64,000 nt of DNA from Macrocystis pyrifera. Lineage: Eukaryota; Sar; Phaeophyceae; Laminariales; Laminariaceae. The stretch is taken from assembly GCA_031763025.1 (NCBI GenBank), contig JASSKH010000025.1, positions 9,601,665 through 9,665,664 on the forward strand, given 5' to 3'. The notes below the pieces were generated by a model, which saw only the letters and a program-made list of their open reading frames with translations, had not been told where the DNA came from and did no database searches. Numbering within the stretch: the stretch's first letter is position 1; every line of letters begins with the position of its first letter. Below, piece by piece: positions 1 to 10,439 of the stretch. Position numbers and translations under genes: made by a program.

Positions 1-480
1 TTATGTAACACTCCTCTTAAAGACGACGCAGTTTGCACAACCGGCGCTGCGTAGTCAGTAACATTATGTTATCATGGTAGTAAATTTGCGGATATCGATC
101 TGGGCATGTTAGGTAGGGTGATAACATACGTGTATGGTCAAGTCCTCAAATTATGTTGCAATGCTATTAATAGCACAAGCACCGTTCACGGCGTAACATA
201 GTGCTACTGTACCAGAGCCGGGCGAGATCGAGCAGAAACATAACGTTAAGGCACGCGCACGTTCGTGGGCTTCCAGTCAACACTGTTACGGCGCTAACGT
301 GATTGCTCCTACAGTGCTAACATAGTGTTACGTGGCGACGTCCCTGCGTTAGGCCCCATAACGTAGATAAGTGTTGGCCGAGGTGTGAGCTATTCAGCGT
401 CAGGCCAGTCAAGGTGTGCAAGAGGCTGGGAGAATGCTCCTCTCTTTGGGGATAATATTTATCCAGCTTCTGCGCACAGC
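1..480. other. No gene seen
   Basis: Several ATAACGTTAAGG/TAACATAGTG-type short motifs recur, suggesting degraded repeat sequence. No coding signal or RNA gene was found. Confidence 0.5.
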
Positions 481-488
481 TAGTATTT

Positions 489-1000
489 ATGCCGGTTGGT
501 GAATCCGCCTGTTGGGACATTTCGAATATCAGGATTTTCGTCAACACCCACATCTTTCCTTCGGCTACTACACCGCAAACAATTTTGGTGGATCCATCTG
601 GTCCGGGCGGCGACATAGCTGATGGTAATCCAGGCGGTGCAGGGGTGCATCTTGCCTGTAATTTGGAACTGAAGTGGGCTGTGTTACTTCAGATATCGAC
701 TTGGTATTTGATCTACCTGCTAAGAGGTCTATTTGTTTACACTGATGGAGGCACGAGGGGGTTCAACCTGGCGAGTACTACTGCTGCTGTCCCATTGTAT
801 CTACTACTGCTGCTGAGGGGTCTTTATCTTGGTGTTGCAGCCATCAGCATTAATGTCGTGGGACCGCTTTCATCTGCGGTTCAATTGCATACCGTTCGCT
901 GCATCGCAGATCGATCTGTCGTCGTTCCTTAGACTGATTTGGTGTCTGTATCTGAGGAGCCCGATTGGGACGGGCCCGGCAACCACGCTCAACCCAGGGC
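489..1000 (+). pseudogene. Acidic-repeat protein family, relic copy i
   Basis: A 147-codon open stretch (489-932) contains DPSGPGGDIADGNPGGAGVH and CIADRSVVVP. Both motifs recur in the copies at 41.9-42.3 kb and, inverted, at 21.2 and 31.5 kb. After a stop the frame continues with SVSEEPDWD, like the SEE-rich repeats elsewhere. No known domain is recognised. It probably belongs to a mobile element, since it is dispersed and decayed. Confidence 0.5.
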
Positions 1001-1429
1001 CAGCATAGCTGAAAGCATCTGAGTGAGATGATCACCTTACGTCAGCACAAATAGAAGACATACATCAATTACCGAACCAGCGTGACAGAGTCCGGAACGG
1101 AGACCGGATAGAGGACGAAGGACTGACTGCTGCGGTCCATTGCTCCCAGCAAAATCCGTTATAACTAGGACTGGGGACTGGCACAGTATGTGGCAGTAGT
1201 AATCTAATCCACTGAATGGCCCGGCCAGTATATTCGCCAGTAGTTTTCTCACGTACGTCCAAGAAGCCCCTAATATTACAGTATTGAAACGCACTAAACA
1301 GGCTTTGAGGGAGCGAGGAGAGAGGAGCTCTCCGCCACCCACGGGCTGTTGGGCTCTTTGCTTCCGTTTTTTTCCATGTTTGGCCTCTTTCTCTGGGTTG
1401 AGTACCGGGTTTATTAATCGTATATAGAT

Positions 1430-1776
1430 AGCCCTGGTGCCCACTTAACATGTTGATAATAGAGTTGAGTTTTAATGCCTTTTTTCAGTTTTTTTTTCGC
1501 TGAATAAAAAAAACATAGTATCACCGGGCCGCTCCAACTGTTACATCGTCTGGCCGGTGCAACGCTTAGATCGGCCCTTCCAAGCCTTCCTCTTCGCCTG
1601 GGCTTGTACGGCGGAGCCGACGATACACATTGATCCCAACATATAGCGTATTTAACGACGAAGACCATACACGCATCCATCTAATCTGCAGACGACGGCA
1701 AATCATACACTATGTCGAACGATACGGGGAAGCACCACCCTGCTTCGTCATTGGTCTCCTCCGCCTTGACAAGCCT
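1430..1776 (+). repeat. Composite repeat, Q block (plus)
   Basis: Matches the Q block at 36270-36640 (AACGCTTAG..CGACCCTTC..., CAGACGACGGCAAA). It is cut off by the SINE at 1781. Confidence 0.65.
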
Positions 1777-1780
1777 CCCA

Positions 1781-2099
1781 TTTTTTTTTTCATCATCACT
1801 TTTACTTTCCAGCCCACTCGTAGGAGGTTTTACCCTTGACGATCTTCTTCTGGACAAGCCGTGGTCACAGGTCCCTTCTCCCCCCCGGTACGGGCCTATA
1901 TTTTTTGTCGCGCATAGGGTTCAGCATTCCCACTGCTCGTCGATTTTCATCGAATGTAGCTAACTCACGCTCTCGCGCTTTCCGCTTATCAATTTTTTAT
2001 GTAAGAAAAAGTCCCTACGAGCATGCACTCGGTGAGATTTGAACCCACGAAATTGATCTTGATAGGCACGCGAACCACCTACCAAGCCACCGGGGATGG
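1781..2099 (-). mobile_element. SINE-1 copy, minus orientation
   Basis: Begins with a T tract (tail) and ends with the complement of the tRNA-like head (CAAGCCACCGGGG). It interrupts the composite repeat after AAGCCTCCC, which continues without a break in the copy at 36620. Confidence 0.8.
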
Positions 2100-2109
2100 C
2101 ATGCCTTTA

Positions 2110-2960
2110 TGTTCTTTTCTATTCAGTAAGAGGGACGTGCGATTTCGTGTAGTATTTAAATATATTGCTAGAACATGAAATAGTGAAGAGTCACATAGCT
2201 AAATACGATGACGTTGTGTATACCAGGTATACAGTAGTTTGTAGTAAATATAATATTGAGTAACACGTGTGCCCGAAGAACGAATGAATGTGATTGCCGT
2301 CTTTGAGTTGCATTTAATTTTATCAATTTGGGAGGTGTATAGATGTATCCCTAGTACTAGGGAATAAGCGGCCCTCCCGCCCCCACGCCGGGAGGGCCAC
2401 ATGAGGCAAGTTGAGGTATTATATATAAAAATGTACCATGGTATACTCTGGTATTTATTTAGTATCTGGTAAGTGGGACGTTCGATTTCGTCTATTAATG
2501 ATGAAATGGATTGTTGGAAAATATCTGCAGTAGAGTCGTAAACAGACAATGATAAAGTAGTTTTCTGTAATGAATATAATATAGAGTAAAGCGTGTGCCC
2601 GAAGAACGAACATATTCGGGAGGTGTTTATTTATGTGTTGGAATTACTGCTTTATAACGTCAGACAGTTTGCTCACGGAGACGAACTTTTCAGTGGATCT
2701 TATTTCGAGTGTATCGTACAGCGTAAGGTGCGCACCGAGGAGGTGGTGATAGCAAGATGCCCACGAACGGTAGTCGTAGAATGATGAGTGTTTTTTATGA
2801 CTGGTCTTGCACAGAAGTCCTTCGAGTGACAACTATTAATATTAGTGGGAGATGCCCCCACGTCTAGAATCAAATGCGCAAACACTAAAAAATGGAATTC
2901 CCAAACATACGTTGTTAAGGCTGAGTATCGGGTCCGCTGCACTCGAAGAAATACCAATAT
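2110..2960 (+). repeat. Composite repeat, P arms (plus, two partial units)
   Basis: Landmarks CCCGAAGAACGAA, GCGGCCCTCCCGCCCCCACG and CAGACAGTTTGCTCAC recur in all P blocks. Two truncated units lie head to tail. Confidence 0.65.
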
Positions 2961-3835
2961 AATAGTAAAGTTTTATCTCTTTCTTCATAATGATGGTACT
3001 CATTTGGTAGCCTCTACTACAGAAACACCGCTTTTGAGAGCCATAAACATACTTACGGTTGTCCTTTTTTGTTACTTGATTATAATCACCTGCTTCGCGC
3101 TCAGCGAGTCTATCACGATTGGCTGTCGCTTCTACGATCTTTGTTTTTTTCGCGTGCTTTGGTTTCTTGGCGTTCTTCCTTATCGTGCCACACTTTTTTT
3201 CCCGGCAAACAAAAAATCTCTGAAAATAAAATCGATTTTAGAGCCTGCCAAACCTTCGCTCGGTTGGTGCATCCCTGGCCTCTCAGAGTTCCCACTCGGA
3301 CAACGCCTCCTTCGAACACTTGCCGTATCTTTCCCGCGGTTCTTGGTTTTCTTGATTTTTTTGGCACGTTCGGGATTGCAAGATAAGATTCAAGCGGTGC
3401 TTATTTTCGCGACTAAGCTGAAGTTCACAGAGAGAGCTACGCAGTCTGAGCACCAACATTGTCGAGCTGGCGAACGGTCGCCACGGTGAGCACTGGGCTT
3501 AACACGAGGCGGGCGACGGGGTTCGCTGTGGCAGAGAGTGAGGAAAGCTTTACCCGGACCGAATCGGTAGCGGTGGTCGCGAGAAGGGTGTGCGGTATAC
3601 GGGGCTGAGAGAACCTCTGCTGTACGACTTTTTTTGTTTTTGACCGGTCCAAGGTTTTCCAATCCGGCAGAAAATCATTACATGAGAGTGGACGCGGATT
3701 TTTTTTTTCTGAAATTTTCCGTTTAATTTTCATTGTTTCTGCAGTGCTGCTGTGCCGTGCCGTGCTTTCTCGTTTGTGCATACAGCATATCGCACGAAGA
3801 AAATAATTACCGTACCTGGGGTATACGTACGGCAT
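2960..3835. other. No supported gene
   Basis: Overlapping open stretches exist on both strands (for example 2845-3489 plus, 3437-3961 minus). None has recognisable domains or codon-like composition. Confidence 0.45.
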
Positions 3836-3837
3836 GT

Positions 3838-4075
3838 GAGCGAGCGTAGCGGGCGGAACCGCCGGCGACGCGAAACGTATGAAGCATTCGAGATGTTTTC
3901 TCCTCAAGTATGGCGGCGGACTCTTGGCATTATCAAGTCGCCAGTTTGCAACTACAACCATAAAAAACTATATTCTATCATGGACCTCTGTCCGCTTTTG
4001 CTATAATTTGATGTACTTTTCCTTCCCGAGCGAGCGTAGCAGGCGACCTAGGCCGCCCGCGGAGCGAAACGCCTT
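3838..4075 (+). repeat. Two GC-rich GAGCGAGCGTAGC motifs
   Basis: GAGCGAGCGTAGCGGGCGG at about 3838 and CGAGCGAGCGTAGCAGGCGA at about 4028. Each is followed by a complementary GCCGCC-type part and GCGAAACG. They lie downstream of the helicase relic. Confidence 0.6.
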
Positions 4076-4194
4076 GTAACATAGGGACATGATTGAAATC
4101 GATAGCCACTCGATAATTGGAGCCGCAACATTTGTCTCGTGACATACCAGAAATGTTTAATCGACACCTATTTGAAGACAAAAGACGGCGACGT

Positions 4195-4645
4195 CTACTT
4201 GTACAACCCTGGCGAGTAGACGAAATGACGCAGAAGCCTACAAATTCCATCCTCGGTGAAGATTCTGATGTCACCGGACCACCTTATTCTTGATAGAGCT
4301 ACATAGAGGCACCCGTGCATGAAAACATCCCAGCGTAAATCAAAGACGACTTTGTCTAATGTCTGGCCTTGACGACTGTGGACAGTAACCGCGAAACACA
4401 AACGAATGGGGATCTGAACACGTTTAACACCCACACCTTGCCATGTGAAGAAAAAAAAAATTAATCCGGGGAATACAAGTCGTGCCATCTTTTATGGTTG
4501 GTGCATGCAAGTTGTGAGGCATAATATTCAACACGAATACTTTAGCCCCATTCGTCAAACCAGCGGACACGTCTAAATTTCTCTGTTCTAGTAAGCATAA
4601 CACACACTCCCACTTTTAGCTTTAAAACGTGAGACTGTACACGCT
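4195..4645 (-). pseudogene. PIF1/Helitron-type helicase, C-terminal relic
   Basis: Reading down the minus strand from about 4645, the translation shows LKLKVGVCVML, then RNLDVSAGLTNGAKV, then FAVTVHSRQGQTLDKVVFDL, then LYVALSRIR. These match, in order, the C-terminal blocks of PIF1-family helicases as found in Helitron RepHel proteins: the KxGxxVMLxRNLD..GLxNG region, then motifs V-VI with QGQTL and YVALSR. The blocks fall in different frames, with shifts near 4585 and in the T-rich stretch near 4450, so the copy is broken. No Rep nickase domain or upstream helicase motifs are visible. A cellular PIF1 fragment is less likely, given the repeat-rich surroundings and the decay. Confidence 0.82.
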
Positions 4646-4649
4646 GCTA

Positions 4650-5755
4650 CGTTGAAGAGTAGATGAGTCAGCCGGTGCCTCAATAACTGACCAGTCCTAC
4701 AGTAGTTGCTTACAGCTACCTGGTACGTCGTATGAATCCCAAAACAAAATGCCGGCAGTTCCTACAAGTGCGCCCTTACATCAATGAAACAACACAATCC
4801 GCACATCCACACAAGCACAGAACAAACCAGTAGATAATAAACGCACACGACACAAAAAAGCAAATGAGTCGCCAAATCGATGCGCGGAAGGCATGAAAGT
4901 CATGTGTAAACAGAAAGCAAATATCTGTGTTAACTACGTGGCTGATTCAATCGAAACGATTGACTCCTTCCAATGAAGGTGCAGCTAAGATGGTTTGTGC
5001 AAGGGAATCAATAAAATAACAAAAACGACGACAAATGGTTGTGTGAGCAGCAGGTGATATATATATATATGTTGATAAGACAAATTAATGTTGATAACAA
5101 ATAATTTTGCAGATATAATAGTTTTCAATGCTGCAAACGACAGTAAAATAACAGATCGAGCAAGCGGAGTTACTCACATTTTCGCGTCGCGCAGATAGTA
5201 GACAGCCGTAGCAAGGAGAGACGGTTCGAATGGAGCGAGGACGACGCGGAGGACGCCAGCATCAAGTTGGGACCCGAAGAGGACGAGTCGTGTAATAGCC
5301 ATTTATTGGACTTTAGAAAGTGAACTTTGACGGAAGCTGTAGTATTTCCTGACGAACAAATGTAAAGGAGAGCATCAACGACGAGATAAAATAAAAAAAA
5401 AATCGGTATATTGAAGGCAATAACATAAATAATGTTAGCGGGAGCGTACACCCTGGGAAATGAGAGGAGTCGGGATAATGCATTTTGAACAACAGTAATA
5501 TTGCGGGTTGGGACGCGAAATAAGTTGTTGTGAAGTAAGTGAACTCCTAAATCGAATGTTCTTGTACCTTGGAGTTAGATGGTATTCAACTACTATTAGT
5601 ACTGTTCTGTATGTACTACAAGGTCCCCCCTCGGGATGTGGGTGGCATGAAACCCGGGGGGTGTCGCAAGTTGAAAAGGGAGAGCGCAGGTAAAACCCTT
5701 GTACCTCTGGTTTTTTGTATAAATGATCTCGGAGTAAAATGAGTCATGGGTTAGT
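4650..5755. other. Unassigned, possible Helitron upstream remains
   Basis: No helicase or Rep motif is legible above 4650. AT-rich, with a short AT dinucleotide run near 5058. Confidence 0.4.
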
Positions 5756-5758
5756 AGG

Positions 5759-6072
5759 CCGGCGTCCCCGGTGGCTCGGTAGGTGGTCCGCGAGCCTATC
5801 ACGATCAATTTCGTGAGTTCGAGTCTCACCGAGTGCATGCTCATAGGGACTTGTTCTTGCATAAAATTGATTAGCGGAAAGCGCGAGAGCGTGAGTTAGC
5901 TGTACATTCGATGAAAATCGACGAGCAGTGGGAATGCTGAACCCTATGCGCGATAAAAACTGAAGGCACGTACCGGGGGGGAGAAGGGACGACACCTGTG
6001 ACCACGGCTTGTCCAGAAGATCGTCGAGGGTAAAACCTCCTACGAGTGGGCTGGAAAGTAAAAGTGATGATG

Positions 6073-6101
<29 letters not shown>
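5759..6101 (+). mobile_element. SINE-1, full-length tRNA-derived copy
   Basis: The head has a pol III A box (TGGCTCGGTAGG, 5772-5783) and a B box (GTTCGAGTC, 5817-5825) at tRNA-like spacing. A body of about 240 bp and a 29-nt poly(A) tail follow. Flanking AGTA on both sides may be a short target duplication. The pol III boxes and poly(A) define it as a tRNA-derived SINE; the source tRNA is not identified. Confidence 0.85.
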
Positions 6102-6104
<3 letters not shown>

Positions 6105-6968
6105 CTGTAATATGGCTAAAAGCGAAGAGTAGTAGTATCTAGTCTTCGATGCTCTCGCATGTCTTGGCGTATAGGAGGCATGGACTGCTGTATTGCTCAA
6201 AGGAAAGCGTAGCACTCAGAAGGAAATTGACGGGATTTGTATCATCCAGGTATTTATCGCCTGGGTGGGATCTGCCATCGATATATATATAAATATGTGT
6301 GATCCTTAATGATTTGAACACCTCTACCGGGTGGAGTCTGCACGATCTGCATGAACAATGCACATGTTAATCGAACATACATGATTTGTATAATGTAGAT
6401 GTATCACCCTGTGGTTTGGCGGTGAGATCTGCTTGGTCTTTATGATTGCACTTGCGTGCCGAGTGGGATGATCTGAACGCCATGTGTGTATGATGTGGAG
6501 GATCTATCTGCATGATCTGAAGGATCTATTATCTACACACTCCAACTAGTTTGCCTGGGGAGACATGTTGGTTGCGCATCATTTGCACAAGTGTGCCAGG
6601 TGGGATCTGGTTGATCTCAATGACATACACATGTTTACCCTGAAGGGGATGTGTGTGGTTACAATTTTCATACTGTAGATGTGTACCTCAGTAGAATCTG
6701 TGTGATCTGTACAATCATTACATTTCGACCGGGATGGGATTTATCCGATCTGCCTGATCTGTACATCTTGAGCGAGATAGGGTCTGTACGGTCTGCATGA
6801 TCTTCACATGTTTACCGGTGGGTGTCATTGATTTGGAGGATCTGTATAATCTGCAGAATCAGCATGATCTACCTGAGTGGAATCTGTGTGATCTGCACGA
6901 TCTGTGCACCGGGATAGGGTACGTATGATCTGCATGATATGCACATTTTTATCGGTGGATGTGCGTGA

Positions 6969-6970
<2 letters not shown>

Positions 6971-7002
<32 letters not shown>

Positions 7003-7203
7003 CATCATCACTTTTACTTTCCAGCCCACTCGTAGGAGGTTTTACCCTCGACGATCTTCTGGACAAGCCGTGGTCACAGGTGTCGTCCCTTCTCCCCCCC
7101 CGGTACGTGCCTTTAGTTTTTATCGCGCATAGGGTTCAGCATTCCCACTGCTCGTCGATTTTCATCGAATGTACAGCTAACTCACGGTCTCGCGCTTTCC
7201 GCT
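6971..7203 (-). mobile_element. SINE-1 copy lacking its tRNA head
   Basis: A 32-nt T tract is followed by SINE body only, stopping at CGCTTTCCGCT. It lies inside the GATCTG satellite. Loss of the 5' part is typical of incomplete reverse transcription. Confidence 0.8.
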
Positions 7204-7575
7204 GCAGGGTTTGTATGGTTTGCAGGATGTAGATATTCCACACAGTTGTACCTTAGTGGGGAATTGATCCGTGTGGTCTGTACCTATGTGTAATCTGCAG
7301 GGTCTGTATGATCTGTACACATGTGTGATCTGCAGAATCTGTTTGATCTACATGAGTGGAGTCTGTGTGATCTGTATGTTCTGTTCATCTTGACCGGGAT
7401 AGGGTCCGTATGATCTGCATGATCTGCACATGCTTATCGGTGGGTTTGCATGACCTGCAGGAATTGTATGATCTGCAAGATCTCGTAATATTTGGCAGGT
7501 GTGTACCTGAGGGGGATGTTGATGTGTGCGATCTGTACACATTTACCGGGTGGTAGCTGTATGATGAGGTGTTTA

Positions 7576-7672
7576 CGGGGGTCCATAGTTAATAGGACCT
7601 ATGGTATACATAAAAACCTATATATTTAACTATTTCCGAACAAAATTTGGTCCCATTAACTATGGATCCCCG
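7576..7672. mobile_element. MITE of 97 bp, TA-flanked
   Basis: Inverted ends of about 24 bp start CGGGGGTCCATAGTTAATAG, with two mismatches. The element is flanked by TA at both sides. A second copy lies at 38012-38112. TA duplication and small size suit a Tc1/mariner-type (Stowaway-like) MITE. It is inserted in the GATCTG satellite. Confidence 0.82.
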
Positions 7673-8298
7673 TAATAGATATTTCACAACCTTGTGTGCC
7701 TGAGTGGGAACTTGCAGGATTTCTGTATGATCCGCAGGATTTGTAAATCGGGATACTCCATAATTATTTTGCGTCATGTTTAGCTGGGATGGGGTCTGTA
7801 TGAGGTAGATATTGCACACGTGTGTACTTGAGTGGGAACTTGATATGTGTGATCTGTACATATGTGCGATATGCAGGATCTATGATCTCTACCTGAGTGG
7901 GATATATGTGATCTATATATGATATGTTCTTCTTGACCGGGATGAAGTCTGTACGATCTGCATGATCTACACATGTTTATCGTGGGTTTGCATGACATGC
8001 AGGACCTGTATGATCTATATGATCTATAGGGTCTGTAATATTTGGCAGGTGTGTATCTGGTGGGATCTTGGTCTGTGTGATCTGTACATCTTCACCGGGT
8101 GGGATCTGTATGATCTGCAAGAACTGCACATGTTTCGTCGGGAAGATCAAATAATCAATCAAAACTAATCAAGCTCGAAAATGAGTTGGTGGACAACCCT
8201 ATACACGCTCAACGCAATTAACGCCCGGTACAAAATACACTGGTTCACGAAATAGCCAGGGTGTGATAAAAACATCTGTCGCACGGACACAAAAAAAA

Positions 8299-8705
8299 CT
8301 AAGAGTAGCAGCAAGGAAAGCAACCTGCGCCAGCAACAACAACAGCAGTAGCTATACCGTTACTGTGTGCAGCAGCGTCATGAGCAGGAGCATCAAGATA
8401 AGCCACCGTGTGACACGGGCAAAAACATACTTTGGGTAAAAGCAAGGAAAGGCGCCAGCAGCAACAGTAGTAGTAGCAGCTATACCGTGATTGTGCGCAG
8501 CAGTGTGCAGCAGCAACGACAGGAGCAGCTAAATAGCAACCGCGTGGCACGGGCAAAAATAAAATAAGGGTAGCAGCAAGAAAAGCAACCTGTGCCAGTA
8601 AGAGCTACTGTAGCATACCGTGATTGTGTGTAGCAGTAGCGGCAGCAACAACAGGAGTAGCAGAATACTAAGCAAACCGTGAGGCACGGGCACATTGCAC
8701 AAAGG
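8299..8705 (+). repeat. Three tandem units of about 135 bp, CAG-rich
   Basis: Each unit runs from GTAGCAGCAAGRAAAG to a CACGGGCA motif, starting near 8304, 8440 and 8573. Divergence between units shows it is old. Confidence 0.7.
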
Positions 8706-8839
8706 GCAGTGAACACTCGGTTATTACACGCAACGAAATACGTGGTACAAAAATCCGATAAATGATGAATCGCACCGAGATACTGAAAAAATGCTACTTT
8801 AGCAAGTATAAACGTGGTGGATACAGCCTTTTCTCACGT

Positions 8840-9260
8840 CTTGTGGCCAAGCAGCCATGAGCACATGAGCACTCAGCAGCAGCAGCAGCAGCTGCAACAC
8901 TCAGCAACACTCGAGCAACACTCGATTCGAGCAGCATTCGTACGCCTGTTGTTGCTGTTCTTGCACTGTTGCGTACTGCTCGAGCAGCACTCGAGCGCAC
9001 GAGCATGGGTAGGTTTCCAAGCCAATTGCACGGAAAAAAAATACACGGGACCACGATCACTCGATTGCTCAAGCGCAACGAGCACGAGACGAACACGAGC
9101 ACGACGTGGCCAAGCAGCCACGTGCACCAAGCAGCCACGTGCACCAAGCAGCCACGTGCACACGAGCACTCAGCAACGGCACAGCACCACCCAGCGAACC
9201 TCGAGAAACACTTGACTAGAGCAGCACTCGTACGCTTGTTGTCGCTGTTGTTTTACTATT
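8840..9260 (+). repeat. GAGCA-rich duplication with 17-bp tandem array
   Basis: 8840-8960 and 9110-9250 are similar direct repeats (for example CTCGAG..ACTCG..GAGCAGCA..TCGTACGC). Between them, CCAAGCAGCCACGTGCA is repeated three times exactly (9110-9160). A short CAG run lies at 8876-8895. Confidence 0.7.
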
Positions 9261-9319
9261 TATCAAGATCGTGTCCGCTTTTGGCCGAACAAAACAATGC
9301 AAATGAATTCAAAATGGAA

Positions 9320-9445
9320 GATTGAACGGAGGAAATCTAGGGTTTGTGGTGAGGTATTGAATCGTTGACATGTTTTGAAGAGGGGGGAGGGGCAAAGAGT
9401 CATAGAGTTGACGGTGCAGTTGGTTGAACTGGGAAGATAAGCTGG
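9320..9445 (+). repeat. Fragment of the same CMC-like transposon
   Basis: The stretch with TATTGAATCGTTGACATG and GGTGCAGTTG matches the interior of the transposon copies at 18650-18760 and 26815-26930. No ends are visible. Confidence 0.55.
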
Positions 9446-9619
9446 GTGGGGTTGAGACCAAAAGGAAGACCATCTAGTAGTGAGCTCTAGTCGTGGTTGC
9501 GGACGAGCAGGGGTCTGGCACTGGGTAGGAGGTCGTCTAGTTGAAAGAAGAACCCACCTGCCCTCCCCAGGGATTAGAGTACAATGAGTTCTACAGTGGA
9601 ACTTGGCAGTCTATCGTCC

Positions 9620-9688
9620 CTTTTACTTTCCAGCCTAATTCTTAGGAGGTTTTACCCTCAGCGGTCTTCTGGACAAGCCGTGGTCACA

Positions 9689-9722
<34 letters not shown>

Positions 9723-10221
9723 CCTCCGGCGGATTGGTAAAAATAAAGCTTAAGCTCACCACACTTCCACGTTCCCAATTTCGTGTCGTGTGTCAATTTA
9801 GCCCAGTTGGGCACGTTGACCCGACCTGACCCCCGAGAGGAGCAGGTGCGGTGGAGATAGCCACCCGGGAGAGTCATCTCTCCCGGGTAGTGTGGGACTT
9901 GCGCGCGTTCACCAACTAACAAAAACCAAGGCGATGAGGCCTTCCCGCCGGACTCGGACCAGTTACGGTCCACGCTACCCGTTAGGGCGTTGGTCGTCAA
10001 TCACAAGTGTCGTCCATTTTCCCCCCCGTACGTGCCTTTGGTTCATGTCGCTCATAAGGTTTAGCATTTCGGCTGCTCGTCGATTTTCATCGAATGTAGC
10101 TAACTAACGCTCTTGCGCTTTCTGCTGATCATTTTTTTATGCCAGAAAGCATGACTTCGGTGAGACTACAACCTACGAAATTGATCTTGGTAGGCATGCG
10201 AACCACCTACCAAGCCACCAG
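9620..10221 (-). mobile_element. SINE-1 copy interrupted by SINE-2
   Basis: 9620-9690 and 10008-10221 match the SINE-1 body and head. The tail is missing. The gap is a second, unrelated SINE with TCACAAG duplicated at both sides. Confidence 0.8.
9691..10000 (-). mobile_element. SINE-2, second tRNA-like family
   Basis: Starts with a T tract of about 30 nt. Its far end resembles a tRNA half with a B-box-like GGTCCGAGTCC on the minus strand. It is flanked by TCACAAG duplications (9684-9690, 10001-10007). The body holds a perfect hairpin at 9863-9888, with arms ACCCGGGAGAG and CTCTCCCGGGT and loop TCAT. Confidence 0.75.
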
Positions 10222-10439
10222 GTATATGCTAGGTTAAGTGTGGATAAGGTCCAGCATTTACAAATAATAATTCCAGATTCGTGAGAAAAACAGGCAAACA
10301 TCGATCGCTGACAGGTTGGACGGATCGAATCACTGCTGTAATACAGATCACACTACTTGAAAAAAAAGAGTGTTAACGTTCGAGATCAACGTACCGTACA
10401 TACGTCTACAACATAAAAAGTGCTTTCGTTGAGAGGGAC

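Larger units (their letters stand above)
6230..8150 (+). repeat. GATCTG-rich degenerate satellite
   Basis: About 1.6 kb of imperfect units built from GATCTGYATGATCTGCA, with a higher-order period of roughly 440 bp seen between 7350 and 7890 after removing the MITE. It is interrupted by a SINE (6971-7203) and a MITE (7576-7672). No reading frame is credible. Confidence 0.8.

Noticed and set aside
2845-3489. 214-codon open reading frame (plus)
   Set aside because: Starts inside a P repeat arm and runs into T-rich sequence; strongly hydrophobic by composition, no motif, overlapping open frames on the other strand.
5759-5832. A genuine tRNA gene
   Set aside because: A and B boxes are present, but the sequence is the head of a dispersed SINE with body and poly(A), and the cloverleaf is not convincing.
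6230-8150. CRISPR array
   Set aside because: Repeats are degenerate and contiguous with no unique spacers of constant length, and the genome is eukaryotic.
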